Shown: positions 19,189-30,513, numbered from the stretch's first letter. The stretch: DNA of 64,000 bases from an uncultured Lysobacteraceae bacterium (GCA_936911875.1 CAKZGB010000014.1:29486-93485); one strand, 5' to 3'. The notes: generated by a model not told the origin, from the sequence alone. Numbers and translations: made by a program.

Positions 19189-20061
19189 ATGTCGTTTCTT
19201 GGCGAAAATCCTGACATTGCTTATCCGCTGACGGCTGCGTTCGGCCTGGTGATGGGCTCGTTCCTGAGCACCGTCGTCACTCGACTGCCGGCTCGCATCG
19301 ACTGGCGCAACCGCCGCAAGGCTTACGGCTTTCTCAACAAGTCCGATGTGTATGACCCGCCGCCGCCCGATGTCCTGACGGGTCGAGCGCATTGTCCGCA
19401 GTGCAAAGCCACATTGGCGTGGCACGAACGCATTCCGCTGGTGAGCTACGCGCTGTCGGGCGGCAAGTGCCGCCATTGCGGTCAGCCCATCGGTGGGATG
19501 TATCCCCTGCTCGAACTGCTGACCATGGCCTTGACCCTGTTCAGTGTGTGGCGTTTCGGATTCGGATGGCAGGGCTTTGGCGCCATGCTGTTCGGCTGGT
19601 ATCTGATCGCGGCCTCGTTCATTGATATCCGTCACGGGCTACTGCCTGACAAGTTGACCTTGCCGCTGATGTGGTTAGGACTCGTCGCCTCCACCGACGG
19701 ACTGTTCCTGCCGGCCAAGCCCGCGTTGTTGGGTGCGGTCGGCGGCTATGTGATTTTCTGGTTTGTGGGCGGGCTGTTCAAACAGTTGCGCGGCAAGTCC
19801 GGACTCGGACGCGGCGACTACAAACTGCTGGCTGCCATCGGTGCATGGGTCGGTGTCGGCATGCTGTTGCCCACAATCTTTTTGAGCTCCGTGCTCGGCT
19901 TGCTGATTGGCGGCACCGTGTGGGCGCTGAAAGGTCGCAGTGCGGCGGATCCGTTGCCCTTTGGCCCGTTCCTGGCCTTGGCGGGCTTGCTGATCTTTAT
20001 GATCGGCCCGGAGCACATCCAGATCTGGCTGTGGAATCTGCGCTCCGGTCTGGGCGGCTAA
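19189..20061 (+). CDS. pilD: Prepilin leader peptidase / N-methyltransferase
   Basis: Inner membrane aspartic protease that cleaves the pilin leader and N-methylates the new N-terminus. 290 residues with about eight membrane segments. The cytoplasmic zinc loop has the Cys tetrad CPQC...CRHC. The two catalytic Asp are in SFIDIRHGLLPD and in GRGDYKLLAAIG, the GxGD motif. It lies 52 bases after pilC. It is convergent with coaE one base beyond the stop, an arrangement also typical of Xanthomonadales and Pseudomonas (pilD-coaE), although there the two are usually codirectional. Confidence 0.95.
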   Translation: MSFLGENPDIAYPLTAAFGLVMGSFLSTVVTRLPARIDWRNRRKAYGFLNKSDVYDPPPPDVLTGRAHCPQCKATLAWHERIPLVSYALSGGKCRHCGQPIGGMYPLLELLTMALTLFSVWRFGFGWQGFGAMLFGWYLIAASFIDIRHGLLPDKLTLPLMWLGLVASTDGLFLPAKPALLGAVGGYVIFWFVGGLFKQLRGKSGLGRGDYKLLAAIGAWVGVGMLLPTIFLSSVLGLLIGGTVWALKGRSAADPLPFGPFLALAGLLIFMIGPEHIQIWLWNLRSGLGG

Positions 20062-20062
20062 T

Positions 20063-20683
20063 TTAGTTCGCGCCGGCGCCGGCCAGGCGCAAGTACAACG
20101 CGTGCAAATCCGCGATGGCGGCGTCGAGCTGCTCGAGCGTGCCTTCGTTGCGGACAATATCATCGGCGATGGCCAGACGGTCATCCTGTGACGCTTGCGC
20201 CGCGATCATGCCAAGGGCAGCGACCTCGGACATTGAATCGCGTGCCATCAGCCGCTCCCACTGCGTCTGATGGTCGACATCGACCACCAGCACACGCTGC
20301 AGCCACGGATACGCTTTGCGACCACCGATCTCGGTAAGCAGCGGAATCGCCACCACCACATAAGGCGATGTGGCCTGCTGTGCCTGTTGCAGCAACAAAT
20401 TACGGATACGCGGATGCGTGATGGACTCTAAGGTGGTGCGGGCTTGCGGGTCGGCAAAGACCAGCGCACGCATGGCGGCACGATCCAGCGAGCCGTCGGC
20501 CGACAGCACATTCGGTCCAAAGGTCTTGGTGATTTCGGCCAGACCTTCACTGCCCGGCGCCACGACGGCGCGCGCGGCGAGATCGGCATCGGCAACGGCA
20601 ATGCCCCGTTTTTCAAAGGCCGAGGTGACCGCGGACTTGCCCGAGGCGATCCCACCGGTGACGGCGACGGCGTAGGTACTCAT
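20063..20683 (-). CDS. coaE: Dephospho-CoA kinase
   Basis: Cytosolic P-loop kinase that phosphorylates the 3'-hydroxyl of dephospho-CoA, the last step of CoA synthesis. 206 residues with the start MSTYAVAVTGG at 20683. The P-loop is GGIASGKS, followed by an FEKRGIAVADAD segment and the lid region HPRIRNLL. The start is chosen because its ATG overlaps the stop of the upstream Nudix gene (ATGA); a second ATG nine bases upstream is possible. Confidence 0.95.
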   Translation of the reverse strand: MSTYAVAVTGGIASGKSAVTSAFEKRGIAVADADLAARAVVAPGSEGLAEITKTFGPNVLSADGSLDRAAMRALVFADPQARTTLESITHPRIRNLLLQQAQQATSPYVVVAIPLLTEIGGRKAYPWLQRVLVVDVDHQTQWERLMARDSMSEVAALGMIAAQASQDDRLAIADDIVRNEGTLEQLDAAIADLHALYLRLAGAGAN

Positions 20684-21654
20684 CCGTCCCATTCTGCGGC
20701 AAAACCGCGAATACCGGCGATACCTTGCGCGCCATGGTAACGGGCCATGTCATGGTCATCCGGACGCAAACCGCCAAGCGCGTATATCGGCATGGAGACG
20801 TGCTCACGCAGGCCGGCAAAGCCTTCCCAACCTAAAGGAGTAGCGGTGGGGTGCGTTTGCGTGGGCAGCACCGGCGACAGCACCGCGAAATCACATTGCA
20901 GAGTTTGCGCGCGTTCCAGGTCGGCCAAGTGATGACAGGAAACGGCCAGCGGCTGTTGCGACGAAATCGAAGGCCGTTCAGTTGCCTGATGCAACTGCAC
21001 CGAGCACCAGTGCAGACCGAGCCCGAACTGCGCGGCCAACTCGGCATCGCGATTGACTAGCAGTTCGACCGGATGGGGTCCGAGTCGTTGCAGCAGGCGC
21101 TCAATGGCGAACGCAAAGCGATCGCGCGGTGCGTGCGGCGAACGCAATTGCACACGACGACCCGGAACTGCGCAGAGTGAGAGTGCGCGGACGACCCAAC
21201 GTTCGACGGCGATCTCATCGTAAGGGGCATCAATATCCGGCGTGATGGCGTATTCGGCCGGCTGCGTGAGCGCTGCGACGACCGGCAAATCCGCGGTGGG
21301 CATCGAATACTGCCGCAGTTTTTCGGGGGCGACCCAGGTTAGAGCCTGACCCTCGCGCCCGCGAGCGTGACCCGAACTCACCGTCACGTGGCGCACGTCC
21401 AGCGTCAGGCGTTTGCTCGGGTACTGCTGCGGCACGCGTATGACCGGCGAGCCGACCTCGACATCGAGGCCGACTTCTTCGAGCAGTTCACGGCGCAGGG
21501 CCGCCTCGGGCGTTTCGCCCGGCTCGATCTTGCCGCCCGGGAACTCCCACAGACCGGCGAGCTCACTGTCCTCTTTCCGCCGCGTCAGCAGAATACGGCC
21601 GCGCGGGTCGGTGATGACGCCAGCAACGACTTGTAAGGAACGAGGCGCTGTCAT
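20680..21654 (-). CDS. Nudix hydrolase fused to a thiamine-phosphate-synthase-like domain (MutT/ThiE fusion)
   Basis: 324 residues. The N-terminal 130 form a MutT-like Nudix domain with the full box GGKIEPGETPEAALRRELLEEVG, here split as GGKIEPGETP then REL-LEEVG, which places the metal-binding Glu residues correctly. The C-terminal 180 resemble a TIM-barrel ThiE/TenI domain, with VSCHHLADLERAQ, a DFAVLSPVLPTQTHP segment and IYALGGLRPDD. MutT would remove 8-oxo-dGTP from the nucleotide pool. The ThiE-like half probably is not a normal ThiE, and its role in this known fusion is unclear. It sits between secA and coaE, the usual place of mutT in gammaproteobacteria. Confidence 0.88.
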   Translation of the reverse strand: MTAPRSLQVVAGVITDPRGRILLTRRKEDSELAGLWEFPGGKIEPGETPEAALRRELLEEVGLDVEVGSPVIRVPQQYPSKRLTLDVRHVTVSSGHARGREGQALTWVAPEKLRQYSMPTADLPVVAALTQPAEYAITPDIDAPYDEIAVERWVVRALSLCAVPGRRVQLRSPHAPRDRFAFAIERLLQRLGPHPVELLVNRDAELAAQFGLGLHWCSVQLHQATERPSISSQQPLAVSCHHLADLERAQTLQCDFAVLSPVLPTQTHPTATPLGWEGFAGLREHVSMPIYALGGLRPDDHDMARYHGAQGIAGIRGFAAEWDG

Positions 21655-21672
21655 GACGGCAAGACGATTGGC

Positions 21673-24438
<2,766 letters not shown>

Positions 24439-24458
24439 GGTGAATCCAATCCGTAGAG

Positions 24459-24513
24459 AAAGAAAAAGGGAGCGCGACGCGCCCCCTTTCCGGGAATGCA
24501 ACTAGCTATTGTA
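24459..24513 (-). promoter_or_regulatory. secA leader: candidate promoter followed by a terminator-like hairpin
   Basis: On the minus strand a good -10 hexamer TACAAT (24513 to 24508) is followed by a hairpin. AAAGGG-x-GCGCG pairs with CGCGC-x-CCCTTT over 24465-24489 with one internal mismatch and a one-base loop. A T-rich run TTTTTCTTTC follows (24467 to 24458). It lies between the M23 gene and secA and ends 20 bases before the secA start. It could end the M23 transcript or act as an attenuator of secA. A -35 hexamer is not clear. Confidence 0.5.
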
Positions 24514-24536
24514 ACCTGCGGCCGCAGGCGCCGAAA

Positions 24537-25397
24537 TCAAGACTGAGTCGGCTTTTTGTTCAGGAACGTCATCGGGTTAACCAGGCGAGCGTCCTTGAAC
24601 ACTTCGAGATGGACGTGCGGACCCGTCGAACGGCCCGTCGAACCGGCCTTGGCGATCTCCGTTCCGGCCGTCACGACCTGACCGACTTTGGCGACCAGAC
24701 GCGAGTTGTGGGCGTAACGGGTGCGATAGCCGTTGGCATGATCGACTTCGATAGTGTTGCCGTAACCGCTGCGCCAGCCGGCAAAGCTGACCACGCCATC
24801 GGCCACGGTCATCACGGTGTCGCCGACGTCGGCTTCGAAATCGATGCCCTTATGGAACTGACGACCACCGCGGATCGGATCGCCGCGCGAACCGAATGCC
24901 GAAGTCACATATGTATTGAGTAGCGGCACGGCCAGCGTGGCCTTGACGATGCTGGTGGTCTTGCTGACGATGTTGCCCAGCAGACCCAGTGCCTGACCGC
25001 CTTGCTTGACGTTTGCCTGCAGCGTGGCCAGATTGGCCTGCAGTTGTTCGGGCGGCATGTCGCCGTCGGTCGCATCCGGATCGCCACCGCCCTGACCCAC
25101 CGGCTTGGTGAAGTCAAAGCGCGAATCACGGATCTTGTTGTTCTTGACCAGCTGCGCACCGAGCGCATTGACGCGATTCATTTCGGCCTGAACTTGGCTG
25201 ACTTGCAGCGCCAGCTGATTGACTTGCTGCTGCGATGCGCGGATCTGAGCCTGAGCTTGAGCCTGCATGGCGAAGGCATCGTGACGGGCTTTAGCCGTCA
25301 GGCCCCAGCCACCGAGACCGCCGAGCAACAGGGCCACGACGGCCAGCGCGGCCATCATTACGGTCTGCCGACGCGACAGCGACCCCTTTGTTTGCAT
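24537..25397 (-). CDS. M23 (LytM/lysostaphin-like) metallopeptidase, membrane-anchored
   Basis: Predicted cell-wall endopeptidase or activator of amidases in the periplasm. With the ATG at 25397 it has 286 residues: a short cytoplasmic N-terminus, one membrane anchor (VMMAALAVVALLLGG), a coiled coil rich in Gln and Ala to about residue 95, and a C-terminal M23 domain. The zinc motifs are intact: HKGIDF (His-x3-Asp) and HVHLEV (His-x-His). An in-frame TTG at 25445 is an alternative start. It is divergent from dciA. Its place between secA and the dciA/lpxC pair matches other gammaproteobacteria. Confidence 0.92.
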   Translation of the reverse strand: MQTKGSLSRRQTVMMAALAVVALLLGGLGGWGLTAKARHDAFAMQAQAQAQIRASQQQVNQLALQVSQVQAEMNRVNALGAQLVKNNKIRDSRFDFTKPVGQGGGDPDATDGDMPPEQLQANLATLQANVKQGGQALGLLGNIVSKTTSIVKATLAVPLLNTYVTSAFGSRGDPIRGGRQFHKGIDFEADVGDTVMTVADGVVSFAGWRSGYGNTIEVDHANGYRTRYAHNSRLVAKVGQVVTAGTEIAKAGSTGRSTGPHVHLEVFKDARLVNPMTFLNKKPTQS

Positions 25398-25457
25398 TGT
25401 GGCGGTACTGTCCGCACACTGTGTTTGAATTTCAGATTGAATCAAAACCGCATTCCT

Positions 25458-25913
25458 GTGACAAACCGCCGCTCCACCACTTCAGGGTTCACTCCCGTTA
25501 GCGACATCGTTGAGCGCTCCGGGGATTCCCTGTTGCATCGAGCTCGGTGGCTCGAAGCGGTGAACCTGCGATTGTTAGCATTACTCCCGCCTTCACTGCG
25601 CGACCACGTGCGGATCGCTAATGTGCAGGACGAGATCCTGGTCCTCCAGGTCGAGTCGCCCGCATGGAGCGCGAAACTGCGCTTTCATGCACCGGCATTG
25701 CTCGACGCGGCCCGACAAGTCGGGCTCCATGTCAGTCAGGTGCGCCTAAAAGTCGCCCCACCCCCTGCGCCTCCCGGCCAGGTCAATCCGACATCGGCTC
25801 CGTGGCCCCCTCAAGTCCGCCGCGACATCATGCGTGCGTTAGGACTAGGTGAAGACCCCGAAACGGAGAGCAACCATCCTAGCCCGTCAAAATCGGACCT
25901 TGTTAATAAGTAG
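25458..25913 (+). CDS. dciA: DciA-family helicase operator (DUF721)
   Basis: 151 residues from a GTG start (VTNRRSTTSG). The domain in the middle fits DUF721/DciA: LHRARWLEAVNLRLLALLPP, a VESPAWSAKLRFHAPALL strand-helix segment, and VRLKVAPP. DciA proteins load the replicative helicase DnaB in bacteria that lack DnaC. The C-terminal tail is Pro/Ser-rich and probably disordered. No ATG fits the frame nearby, which supports the GTG. It stands between divergent M23 and convergent lpxC, as in many gammaproteobacteria. Confidence 0.85.
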   Translation: MTNRRSTTSGFTPVSDIVERSGDSLLHRARWLEAVNLRLLALLPPSLRDHVRIANVQDEILVLQVESPAWSAKLRFHAPALLDAARQVGLHVSQVRLKVAPPPAPPGQVNPTSAPWPPQVRRDIMRALGLGEDPETESNHPSPSKSDLVNK

Positions 25914-25954
25914 TTAAGGCGTTCAGGTTTTTCGCGCTCAGCCCCACCGTTGAC

Positions 25955-25970
25955 GTGAAATTAATTTCAC
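25955..25970. other. 16-bp perfect palindrome downstream of dciA
   Basis: GTGAAATTAATTTCAC reads the same on both strands. It lies in the convergent gap between dciA and lpxC, so a promoter-linked operator is unlikely. Its core GAAATTAATT also occurs in the palindrome at the right end of the window, so it may be a remnant of that repeat. Confidence 0.35.
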
Positions 25971-25980
25971 ACTTGAACTA

Positions 25981-26008
25981 TTCCGCCTATCGCGTATGGC
26001 GAATTTTT
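25981..26008 (+). terminator. Possible weak terminator of dciA
   Basis: TTC-x-GCC (25981-25987) can pair with GGCGAA (25998-26003), with one bulged C, followed by five T (26004-26008). The stem is short, so the call is tentative. Confidence 0.35.
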
Positions 26009-26051
26009 CGCGTTTGCGCCTGAATAGTGAACAATATCAACAAGTTAACTA

Positions 26052-26072
26052 AATGGGGACGGAGGGAATTAA
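26052..26072 (+). repeat. REP-like repeat, single arm
   Basis: The sequence AATGGGGACGGAGGGAATT plus AA is identical over 21 bases to one arm of the palindrome at 63942-63962. It sits in the convergent gap between dciA and lpxC, a typical place for REP elements. No inverted partner is visible next to it. The rest of the 217-bp gap (25914-26130) holds only the 16-bp palindrome and the weak terminator. Confidence 0.75.
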
Positions 26073-26130
26073 GCCGCCGTGATGACTTCCACTTAGGGAA
26101 TGCGCAAGCCTGCTCGCCTGCGCCGGCGGT

Positions 26131-27048
26131 TCAAGCCAAGGCAAACGTAGCGAAGGCTATACCCTGACGGGCCGCTTCGGCCTCGTCTTCGAACGTCACC
26201 AGCTCCCACTTGTGCTGCTCGAGCAGCAACTGACGCACCAGCTTGTTATTGAGTGCGTGGCCGGATTTATAACCCGAGTAGTGACCCAGGATCGGATGGC
26301 CGGCGAGATACAGATCGCCGACGGCATCGAGAATTTTGTGGCGGACAAACTCGTCGCCGTAACGCAGGCCGTCCTCATTCAGAACGCGGAACTCATCGAG
26401 CACGATGGCATTGTCCATCGACCCGCCAAGACCGAGATTGCGTTCGCGCATGAACTCGAGATCGCGCATGAAACCGAACGTGCGAGCGCGCGAGACCTCT
26501 TTAATGTAAGCCTCGGTCGAGAACTCGAGCGCCGAGTGCGACATGTTCGAAGGGATGGCCGGATGATCGAATTCGACCGTAAAATCCAGGCGAAAACCCT
26601 GATGCGGCTCAAACGAAGCGCGCTTGTCGCCATCCCGGACTTCAATCGTTTCCAGGATGCGGATGAATTTTTTTGGAGCATTCTGCTCGACCAGACCGGC
26701 CGACTGCAGCAGAAAAATAAAAGGACCGGCGGAGCCGTCCATAATCGGCACTTCGGGTGCCGACAGATCGATGTAGCAGTTGTCGACACCAAGACCTGCG
26801 AGCGCGCTGAGCAGATGCTCAACGGTTTGCACCTTGGCTCCGTCGCAACTCAGACCCGTGCAGAGCGTGGTTTCCGTGACGAGTTCGGCCGTGGCCTTCA
26901 TTTCGACAGCAGGTTCCAGATCGACACGGCGGAATACGATGCCCGTGTCGGGCTCGGCCGGGCGCAGGGTCAGGAAGACTTTCTCGCCGCTATGCAGACC
27001 GACACCGGTCGCACGAATGACGTTTTTAATTGTGCGTTGCTTGAGCAT
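26131..27048 (-). CDS. lpxC: UDP-3-O-acyl-N-acetylglucosamine deacetylase
   Basis: Zinc enzyme committing UDP-GlcNAc to lipid A synthesis. 305 residues from MLKQRTIKNVI at 27048; three codons upstream another start exists but gives an atypical N-terminus. Zinc and catalytic motifs are visible: VEHLLSALAGLGVDN (zinc His), FVRHKILDAVGDLYLAG (zinc His and Asp) and the late HKSGHALNN-like segment GYKSGHALNNKL. It is downstream of ftsZ on the same strand, with 150 bp between, as in E. coli. The leader shows a TACTAT/TATATG-like -10 region close to the start. Confidence 0.97.
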   Translation of the reverse strand: MLKQRTIKNVIRATGVGLHSGEKVFLTLRPAEPDTGIVFRRVDLEPAVEMKATAELVTETTLCTGLSCDGAKVQTVEHLLSALAGLGVDNCYIDLSAPEVPIMDGSAGPFIFLLQSAGLVEQNAPKKFIRILETIEVRDGDKRASFEPHQGFRLDFTVEFDHPAIPSNMSHSALEFSTEAYIKEVSRARTFGFMRDLEFMRERNLGLGGSMDNAIVLDEFRVLNEDGLRYGDEFVRHKILDAVGDLYLAGHPILGHYSGYKSGHALNNKLVRQLLLEQHKWELVTFEDEAEAARQGIAFATFALA

Positions 27049-27198
27049 TAGCACCATATAGTAGCGAGAAATGCATGAATTTGGGGGTACCGGCGGGGAC
27101 TCAGAGGCCCGCAGTCGGCTGCAAACGAACCGACCACGGATACCAACCCGCCGGAACCACCAAAAAAAGCCGGTCCCTTTAGGGTGCCTCAGAAGACC

Positions 27199-28383
27199 TT
27201 AGTCAGCTTGACGACGCAGGAATGCCGGAATGTCCAGGTAGCCATCGTCATCCTTGAACGGAGCGGCGCCGGTGGTGTTATCGCCGGTGTTGCTCGAGAG
27301 CGCATCACCAAAACCGACTTGCGGCTGGTTGTTGAACGACGGGGCGATGTAACCATCGGTACCGGTGCGCTTGACCGGAGTCTCGATCACTTCGAGCGTC
27401 GGCTTGCGGGCGGTATTGTTGCGACGGTTCAGGCCTGCAGCCACCAGCGTGACGCGGATTTCGTCCTGCATGTTGGCGTCAATCGAGGTACCGACGATCA
27501 CCGTTGCATCATCGGATGCGTAGTTTTCGATGGCACGACCGATTTCGTCGAACTCAGCCATGGTCAGATCCGGGCCGGCAGTGATGTTGACCAGGATGCC
27601 GTTAGCACCTTCGAGGTTGATGTCGTCGAGCAGCGGGTTCTTGATCGCGGCTTCGGCAGCGGCTTGTGCACGGTCATCACCGCGAGCCGTACCGGTACCC
27701 ATCATGGCCAGACCCATTTCGCTCATGACAGTGCGGACGTCGGCAAAGTCGACGTTCATCAGGCCCGGCGAGACGATCAGGTCAGCGATACCGCGCACAG
27801 CGCCCAGCAGCACATCGTTAGCGGCGCGGAAGGCTTGGATCATGGTGGCGTTGCGGCCCAGCACGGTGATCAGCTTTTCGTTCGGGATGGTGATCAGCGA
27901 GTCGCAATGCTCTGCCAGTTCCTCGATGCCCTTAAGTGCCACTTGCATGCGGCGACGGCCTTCGAACGGGAACGGCTTGGTGACGACGCCAACGGTCAGG
28001 ATGCCCATTTCCTTGGCGAGTTGTGCGATGACCGGAGCGGCACCCGTACCGGTACCACCACCCATGCCGGCGGTGATGAAGACCATGTCGGCACCTTGCA
28101 GCGCGTCCATGATGCGTTCGCGGTCTTCGAGCGCCGATTGGCGACCGACTTCCGGGTTGGCACCGGCGCCCAGGCCCTTGGTGACATTGGAGCCGAGTTG
28201 CAGCTGCAGTTTGGTTGCGCAGTTGTTGATCGCTTGCGCATCGGTGTTGGCGGTGATGAACTCCACGCCGTCAACGTTGGAGTTGATCATGTGCGACACG
28301 GCGTTACCGCCGCCGCCACCCACGCCAACCACCTTGATGATTGCGTTTTGCGCAGGTTGTTCCATGTATTCGAAGTTTGCCAT
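27199..28383 (-). CDS. ftsZ: Cell division GTPase FtsZ
   Basis: Tubulin homologue that forms the cytokinetic ring. 394 residues. The tubulin signature GGGTGTGAAPVIA binds GTP, the T7 loop region contains MNVDFADV, and the conserved C-terminal peptide ends DDGYLDIPAFLRRQAD, which binds FtsA and ZipA. GAGGA lies 8 bases before the ATG. A 121-bp gap separates it from ftsA and can hold its own promoter. Downstream a run of seven T follows a poor stem, so termination before lpxC is uncertain. Confidence 0.98.
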   Translation of the reverse strand: MANFEYMEQPAQNAIIKVVGVGGGGGNAVSHMINSNVDGVEFITANTDAQAINNCATKLQLQLGSNVTKGLGAGANPEVGRQSALEDRERIMDALQGADMVFITAGMGGGTGTGAAPVIAQLAKEMGILTVGVVTKPFPFEGRRRMQVALKGIEELAEHCDSLITIPNEKLITVLGRNATMIQAFRAANDVLLGAVRGIADLIVSPGLMNVDFADVRTVMSEMGLAMMGTGTARGDDRAQAAAEAAIKNPLLDDINLEGANGILVNITAGPDLTMAEFDEIGRAIENYASDDATVIVGTSIDANMQDEIRVTLVAAGLNRRNNTARKPTLEVIETPVKRTGTDGYIAPSFNNQPQVGFGDALSSNTGDNTTGAAPFKDDDGYLDIPAFLRRQAD

Positions 28384-28504
28384 GTTGATGTCCTCTGAGT
28401 CGGTTTGAGTCTTTTTTTATAGGGTGAAACTGTTTTTTTAATCGGGGTTGAAGCGCCTTGCCTGCCTACGTCATGCCGAAGCCATCAACGACATGAATTT
28501 TGAA

Positions 28505-29752
28505 CTAAAAGTTGCCTTGGAACCAGCTTTTTAAGCGATCTAAAACACCATCGCCGTTACCGCCACCACGAGCGACGCGACCGGTGCGCTGACCCGTTCC
28601 TTCGTTGCGTGCACCAAGCAGCAGCAACCCGACCGCGGTGGCGTACACCGGGTTGCCCATCACCACCGGATTGCCGGTGGCATGTTGCGGAATTCCGACG
28701 CGAACCGGCATCTGCAGCATCTCTTCCGCGAGATCTGCAACGCCTTCCATGCGTGCGGCACCACCTGTCAGCACCATGCCGGCGCGGACGTGCTGTTCGA
28801 AACCGCTGCGGCGCAGTTCGGCTTGAACCATTTCAAAAATTTCTTCGTAGCGAGCCTGCACGGCCTGAGCCAATGCAGCGCGTTGCACGCGACGCGGTTG
28901 GCGATCACCGACGCTCGGCACTTGGATCGTTTCTTCGGCCTTGGCCATGCTGGCTTGCGCGCAGGCATAACGGACCTTGATCTGTTCGGCTTCCGCGGTC
29001 GGGGTGCGCAGCATGTGTGCGATGTCTTCGGTGACCTTCTCGCCCGCGATCGGCAGCGACTTGCTGTACGCGATGGCGCCGTTGACGAACACGGCGATGT
29101 CGGTGGTGCCTGCACCCATGTCCACCAGCAGCACGCCGAGATCGCGCTCGTCGCGGGTCAGCACGGCTTCGGCCGAAGCCACCACGCTAAAGACCAGCTC
29201 ATCGACATTCAGACCGCATTTTTCAACGCAGCGGGTGATGTTGGCGGCGGCGCTGGCAGCGGCTGTGACGATGTGCGCGTTGACTTCGAGACGGACGCCG
29301 GTCATGCCGAGCGGATTGCGGATGCCTTCCTGCGAGTCGTCAAGCGTGTAATCGCGCGGGATCGCGTGAATGATCTTGAGATCGGTACCGATCGGCACGG
29401 CCTTGGCGGCCTCGATCACGCGTTGCAGTTCGCGGTACGTAACTTCCTGCTCGTGAATCGGCGTGATGCCTTGCGAGTTGCGGCATTGGATGTGACTGCC
29501 GCTGATCGATGCGTACACCGACGTGATTTCGCAGCCGGCCGATGCTTCGGCTTCCTTGATGGCTTCCTGGATGGACTGCACGGTGGACTCAATGTCCACA
29601 ATCACGCCACGCCGCATGCCGCGCGAATCGTGCGTGCCCAGTCCAATCAGTTCGATGGGTTGACCCGGCGCGTATTCGCCGACCAGTGCCACGACTTTGG
29701 AGGTGCCGATATCGAGACCGACGATGAGGGATTTGTCGCCCTTAAAGCTCAT
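28505..29752 (-). CDS. ftsA: Cell division protein FtsA
   Basis: Actin-like ATPase that tethers FtsZ to the inner membrane. 415 residues from MSFKGDKSLIVGLDIGTSKV at 29752; the ATG overlaps the ftsQ stop (ATGA). The phosphate 1 motif is GLDIGTSKV, phosphate 2 is LLVDMGAGTTDIAVF and the adenosine motif is MVLTGGAARMEG. A C-terminal amphipathic helix (VLDRLKSWFQGNF) matches the membrane-targeting sequence. Last gene of the overlapping dcw run. Confidence 0.97.
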   Translation of the reverse strand: MSFKGDKSLIVGLDIGTSKVVALVGEYAPGQPIELIGLGTHDSRGMRRGVIVDIESTVQSIQEAIKEAEASAGCEITSVYASISGSHIQCRNSQGITPIHEQEVTYRELQRVIEAAKAVPIGTDLKIIHAIPRDYTLDDSQEGIRNPLGMTGVRLEVNAHIVTAAASAAANITRCVEKCGLNVDELVFSVVASAEAVLTRDERDLGVLLVDMGAGTTDIAVFVNGAIAYSKSLPIAGEKVTEDIAHMLRTPTAEAEQIKVRYACAQASMAKAEETIQVPSVGDRQPRRVQRAALAQAVQARYEEIFEMVQAELRRSGFEQHVRAGMVLTGGAARMEGVADLAEEMLQMPVRVGIPQHATGNPVVMGNPVYATAVGLLLLGARNEGTGQRTGRVARGGGNGDGVLDRLKSWFQGNF

Positions 29753-30513
29753 TGGGATTCCTTTGTTGCGGTGGCCGCCGCAGTCGCTGCGGTAGCCGGT
29801 AATGCGGAAGCGCCGTTGGGCGCCATCCAAGACATGGCAAAGCCATTCGTGTAGCGCAGATCGACGGTGCGCGGCAGCGACTTGCTGCCCGACACCAGCT
29901 GCGGGTAGATCGTGACGAAACGGGACAGTCGTGCGCGGGCTTCGTTGCGGCCGGCAATGACATGAGTGCCATTGACCAGATCCAGCGTGAAACTGCCGCG
30001 ATCACTCATTTGCACCTTTTCAATCGGCACGCGAATGCGTCCGAACAGAGCGCTCGAGGCGTTGTACAGATCCACAACCTTGCGCACGTCGAGCGGATTG
30101 CCATCCATCTGCGGCAAGTTGGCCGGGAATTGAATGCCCTTGCGCGGGAACAGCTTCAGGCTGCGACTGAGCAGGCGATCATCACCCCAACGTGCCAGCG
30201 GCGGATCTTCGGTGATAGCGACTTCGAGAACGTTCGGCCACTTCTTGCGGACTTCAGCCCGCTCAACCCACGGCAGTCGTTCGACTTGCGATTGCGCTGC
30301 ATCCAGATCCACACCAAAGAAACCTTGCGCGGCAAACGGTGCGAGCGCCTTGCGCAGTTGTGCGGCATCGACGTATTGCAGCTTGGAGGTCACGCGCATC
30401 TTTTGGATTGGCCAGCGATCGGCACCGATCACACCCATGCGCACAGCCACAACCGGTGCGGCCAGCAAGGCCAGCGCCAGAATCACTGCAGCGATGCGCA
30501 ACAGCCAGTTCAC
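29749..30513 (-). CDS. ftsQ: Cell division protein FtsQ
   Basis: Bitopic inner membrane protein of the divisome linking early and late proteins. 254 residues: a short N-terminus, a membrane helix (IAAVILALALLAAPVVAV), a POTRA domain with VTSKLQYVDAAQLRKAL and LPWVERAEVRKKWPNVLEV, then the beta domain including PLARWGDDRLL. It overlaps ddl and ftsA by four bases each. The C-terminus is Ala/Thr-rich. Confidence 0.95.
   Translation of the reverse strand: MNWLLRIAAVILALALLAAPVVAVRMGVIGADRWPIQKMRVTSKLQYVDAAQLRKALAPFAAQGFFGVDLDAAQSQVERLPWVERAEVRKKWPNVLEVAITEDPPLARWGDDRLLSRSLKLFPRKGIQFPANLPQMDGNPLDVRKVVDLYNASSALFGRIRVPIEKVQMSDRGSFTLDLVNGTHVIAGRNEARARLSRFVTIYPQLVSGSKSLPRTVDLRYTNGFAMSWMAPNGASALPATAATAAATATKESQ

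Noticed and set aside
27105..27185. Intrinsic terminator after ftsZ
   Set aside because: A run of seven T exists, but no convincing stem precedes it.
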